Below are positions 62,232 to 64,000 of a DNA stretch of 64,000 nucleotides, one piece after another (within the stretch, counting starts at the first letter, position 1; every line of letters begins with the position of its first letter). The stretch lies in NCBI RefSeq assembly GCF_964063325.1, contig NZ_OZ061315.1, positions 2,108,001 to 2,172,000 of the forward strand, read 5' to 3'. This DNA is from Hafnia alvei. GTDB taxonomy: Bacteria > Pseudomonadota > Gammaproteobacteria > Enterobacterales > Enterobacteriaceae. The notes beneath the pieces were generated by a model that was given only the letters and a program-made list of their open reading frames with translations, made no database searches and had not been told where the DNA came from. The position numbers were made by a program, and so were the translations under genes.

Positions 62232-64000
62232 TTATTTCTTAGATTTTTTCTCAGCTTTGGCGGCAGGTGCTTTTACGGCTTCAGCTTCGAGTGATTCACT
62301 GAACTCACGGCCGTAGAAAGTATCCATCAGAATTTGCTTCAGTTCTGAGATCAGCGGGTAGCGTGGGTTAGCACCTGTACACTGGTCATCGAATGCATCT
62401 TCAGACAGTTTGTCAACTTTAGCCAAGAAGTCAGCTTCTTGAACGCCAGCTTCACGGATAGATGCTGGAATGCCCAGATCTGCCTTGATGTTGTCCAACC
62501 ATGCCAACAGTTTTTCAATCTTCGCAGCAGTACGGTCGCCCGGTGCGCTCAGACCTAAATGGTCTGCGATTTCAGCATAGCGGCGACGAGCCTGAGGGCG
62601 GTCGTACTGGCTGAAAGCAGTCTGCTTAGTTGGGTTATCGTTCGCGTTGTAGCGGATAACGTTAGAAATCAGCAGGGCGTTTGCTAAGCCGTGTGGAATA
62701 TGGAACTCAGAACCCAGCTTGTGGGCCATGGAGTGGCATACACCCAAGAAGGCGTTGGCAAAAGCGATACCTGCGATAGTTGCCGCATTGTGAACACGCT
62801 CACGTGCAACTGGGTTTTTAGCCCCTTCATGGTAGCTTGCTGGCAGGTTTTCTTTCAGCAGCTTCAGCGCTTGCAGAGCCTGACCGTCAGAGTATTCGTT
62901 AGCCAGAACCGAAACGTAAGCTTCCAGAGCATGAGTTACGGCATCCAGACCACCGAACGCACACAGTGATTTTGGCATGTTCATCACTAAGTTCGCATCA
63001 ACGATCGCCATGTCTGGTGTCAATGCATAGTCAGCCAGTGGGTATTTCTGGCCTGTTGCATCGTCGGTGACCACGGCAAACGGAGTGACTTCTGAACCGG
63101 TACCTGAAGTGGTGGTGACGGCGATCATTTTCGCTTTCACGCCCATTTTAGGGAACTTGTAGATACGCTTACGGATATCCATGAAGCGCAGTGCCAGTTC
63201 TTCAAAGTGAGTTTCTGGATGTTCGTACATCACCCACATGATTTTCGCTGCGTCCATTGGTGAACCACCGCCCAACGCGATAATCACGTCTGGTTTGAAG
63301 GAGTTCATCAGCTCTGCACCTTTACGTACGATGCTCAGCGTTGGGTCAGCTTCAACTTCGAAGAAGACTTCAGTTTCGATACCGTGGCCTTTCAGGACTT
63401 TAGTGATCTGATCTGCGTAACCATTGTTGAACAGGAAGCGGTCAGTCACGATGAAGGCACGTTTTGCACCATCAGATGCTACTTCATCCAGCGCGATTGG
63501 CAGAGAGCCACGGCGGAAGTAGATAGATTTCGGAAGTTTATGCCACAACATGTTTTCTGCTCGCTTCGCCACGGTTTTTTTGTTCATCAGGTGTTTAGGC
63601 CCGACGTTTTCAGAGATGGAGTTACCACCCCAAGAACCACAACCCAGAGTCAAAGATGGAGCAAGTTTGAAGTTATACAGGTCACCGATACCACCTTGAG
63701 AAGCAGGGGTGTTGATCAGGATACGTGCAGTCTTCATTTTTTCGCCGAAGTAATTTACACGCTCAGGCTGGTTATCCTGATCGGTGTACAGGCAAGAGGT
63801 ATGGCCGATACCACCCATCTCAACCAATTTCTCAGCTTTAGTGACAGCTTCTTCAAAGTTTTTAGCGCGGTACATTGCCAGCGTTGGAGACAGTTTTTCA
63901 TGAGCGAATGGTTCAGACTCATCAACAACTTTCACTTCACCAATGAGGATCTTGGTGGTCGCTGGAACAGTAATGCCGGCCATTTTTGCAATTTCAGTGG
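62232..64000 (-). CDS. adhE: Bifunctional aldehyde-alcohol dehydrogenase, C-terminal part
   Basis: The 589 visible codons are the C-terminal two thirds of AdhE (E. coli 891 aa); the gene runs off the right edge, reading TEIAKMAGITVPATTK at the boundary. The end of the acetyl-CoA reductase domain is followed, after the linker, by the iron-dependent alcohol dehydrogenase domain: GGGSPMDAAKIMWVMYEHPE, TTTSGTGSEVTPFAV, and metal-ligand His in GLDAVTHALEAY, CHSMAHKLG and HIPHGLANA. AdhE reduces acetyl-CoA to ethanol in fermentation. The tail is Lys/Ala-rich (KAPAAKAEKKSKK). Partial at the 5' end. Confidence 0.97.
   Translation of the reverse strand, partial: TEIAKMAGITVPATTKILIGEVKVVDESEPFAHEKLSPTLAMYRAKNFEEAVTKAEKLVEMGGIGHTSCLYTDQDNQPERVNYFGEKMKTARILINTPASQGGIGDLYNFKLAPSLTLGCGSWGGNSISENVGPKHLMNKKTVAKRAENMLWHKLPKSIYFRRGSLPIALDEVASDGAKRAFIVTDRFLFNNGYADQITKVLKGHGIETEVFFEVEADPTLSIVRKGAELMNSFKPDVIIALGGGSPMDAAKIMWVMYEHPETHFEELALRFMDIRKRIYKFPKMGVKAKMIAVTTTSGTGSEVTPFAVVTDDATGQKYPLADYALTPDMAIVDANLVMNMPKSLCAFGGLDAVTHALEAYVSVLANEYSDGQALQALKLLKENLPASYHEGAKNPVARERVHNAATIAGIAFANAFLGVCHSMAHKLGSEFHIPHGLANALLISNVIRYNANDNPTKQTAFSQYDRPQARRRYAEIADHLGLSAPGDRTAAKIEKLLAWLDNIKADLGIPASIREAGVQEADFLAKVDKLSEDAFDDQCTGANPRYPLISELKQILMDTFYGREFSESLEAEAVKAPAAKAEKKSKK

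Overview
The window is a chromosomal segment of an enterobacterium (order Enterobacterales). Nearly every gene has a clear E. coli counterpart. Several E. coli neighbourhoods are kept in order: yoaB/yoaA, tsaB-yeaY-fadD-rnd-minEDC-ycgLMN, dsbB/nhaB-fadR-ycgB-dadAX, yeaH-yeaG-mipA-yeaD-gapA-msrB-yeaC-pncA-ansA-sppA-ydjA-selD-topB-ynjH-nudG-xthA, and tRNA-Tyr-purU-ychJ-rssB-galU-hns-tdk-adhE. Blocks that lie apart in E. coli are joined here, and some genes differ (pgl sits inside the zwf-edd-eda cluster, mnmH sits between selD and topB, gdhA and rssA are absent). This, with the moderate base composition, suggests a non-Escherichia genus; Hafnia or a close relative is my best guess from impression of the proteins, not from a search.

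Layout. 1-3.6 kb: end of zwf, then pgl, edd and eda, a complete oxidative-pentose-phosphate/Entner-Doudoroff block. 3.6-10.3 kb: the mdtJI polyamine exporter with a long leader holding a candidate leader peptide, then yoaB, ydhR, yoaA, tsaB, yeaY and rluF. 10.3-17.6 kb: fadD with a FadR operator and a CRP-like site, rnd, minCDE, ycgL, ycgM and ycgN. 17.6-20.3 kb: the one clearly accessory stretch, AT-rich, with a serine-acetyltransferase-like gene, about 600 bp without genes, a glycine-zipper lipoprotein followed by a secreted coiled-coil protein, and a small unknown protein. 20.4-29.2 kb: dsbB, nhaB, two small unknown genes, fadR, ycgB and dadAX. 29.2-35.5 kb: a less conserved mix of an MFS pump, a DEDD exonuclease, yccJ, yceK, an AriR/YmgB-like protein, an OmpC-type porin and a YddA-type ABC exporter.

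35.6-54.8 kb: yeaG/yeaH stress kinase locus, mipA, yeaD, gapA, msrB, yeaC, ansA-pncA, sppA, ydjA, selD-mnmH-topB-ynjH, nudG, xthA and a LOG-family gene. 54.9-64.0 kb: two tandem tRNA-Tyr genes followed downstream by 168-bp tandem repeats that re-use the tRNA 3' end, with a tyrT-like stringent promoter, then purU, ychJ, rssB, galU, hns, tdk and the C-terminal two thirds of adhE, cut by the window edge.

I see no prophage, insertion sequence, CRISPR array, rRNA operon or defence island. The strongest candidates for new biology are RNA-level or small-protein items: the tRNA-Tyr repeat array, the mdtJI leader peptide, a promoter that runs directly into a hairpin ahead of fadD, a GNRA-capped three-part hairpin upstream of ydjA, an unassigned terminator between hns and tdk, and the unknown small proteins at 20.1, 22.9 and 23.1 kb.
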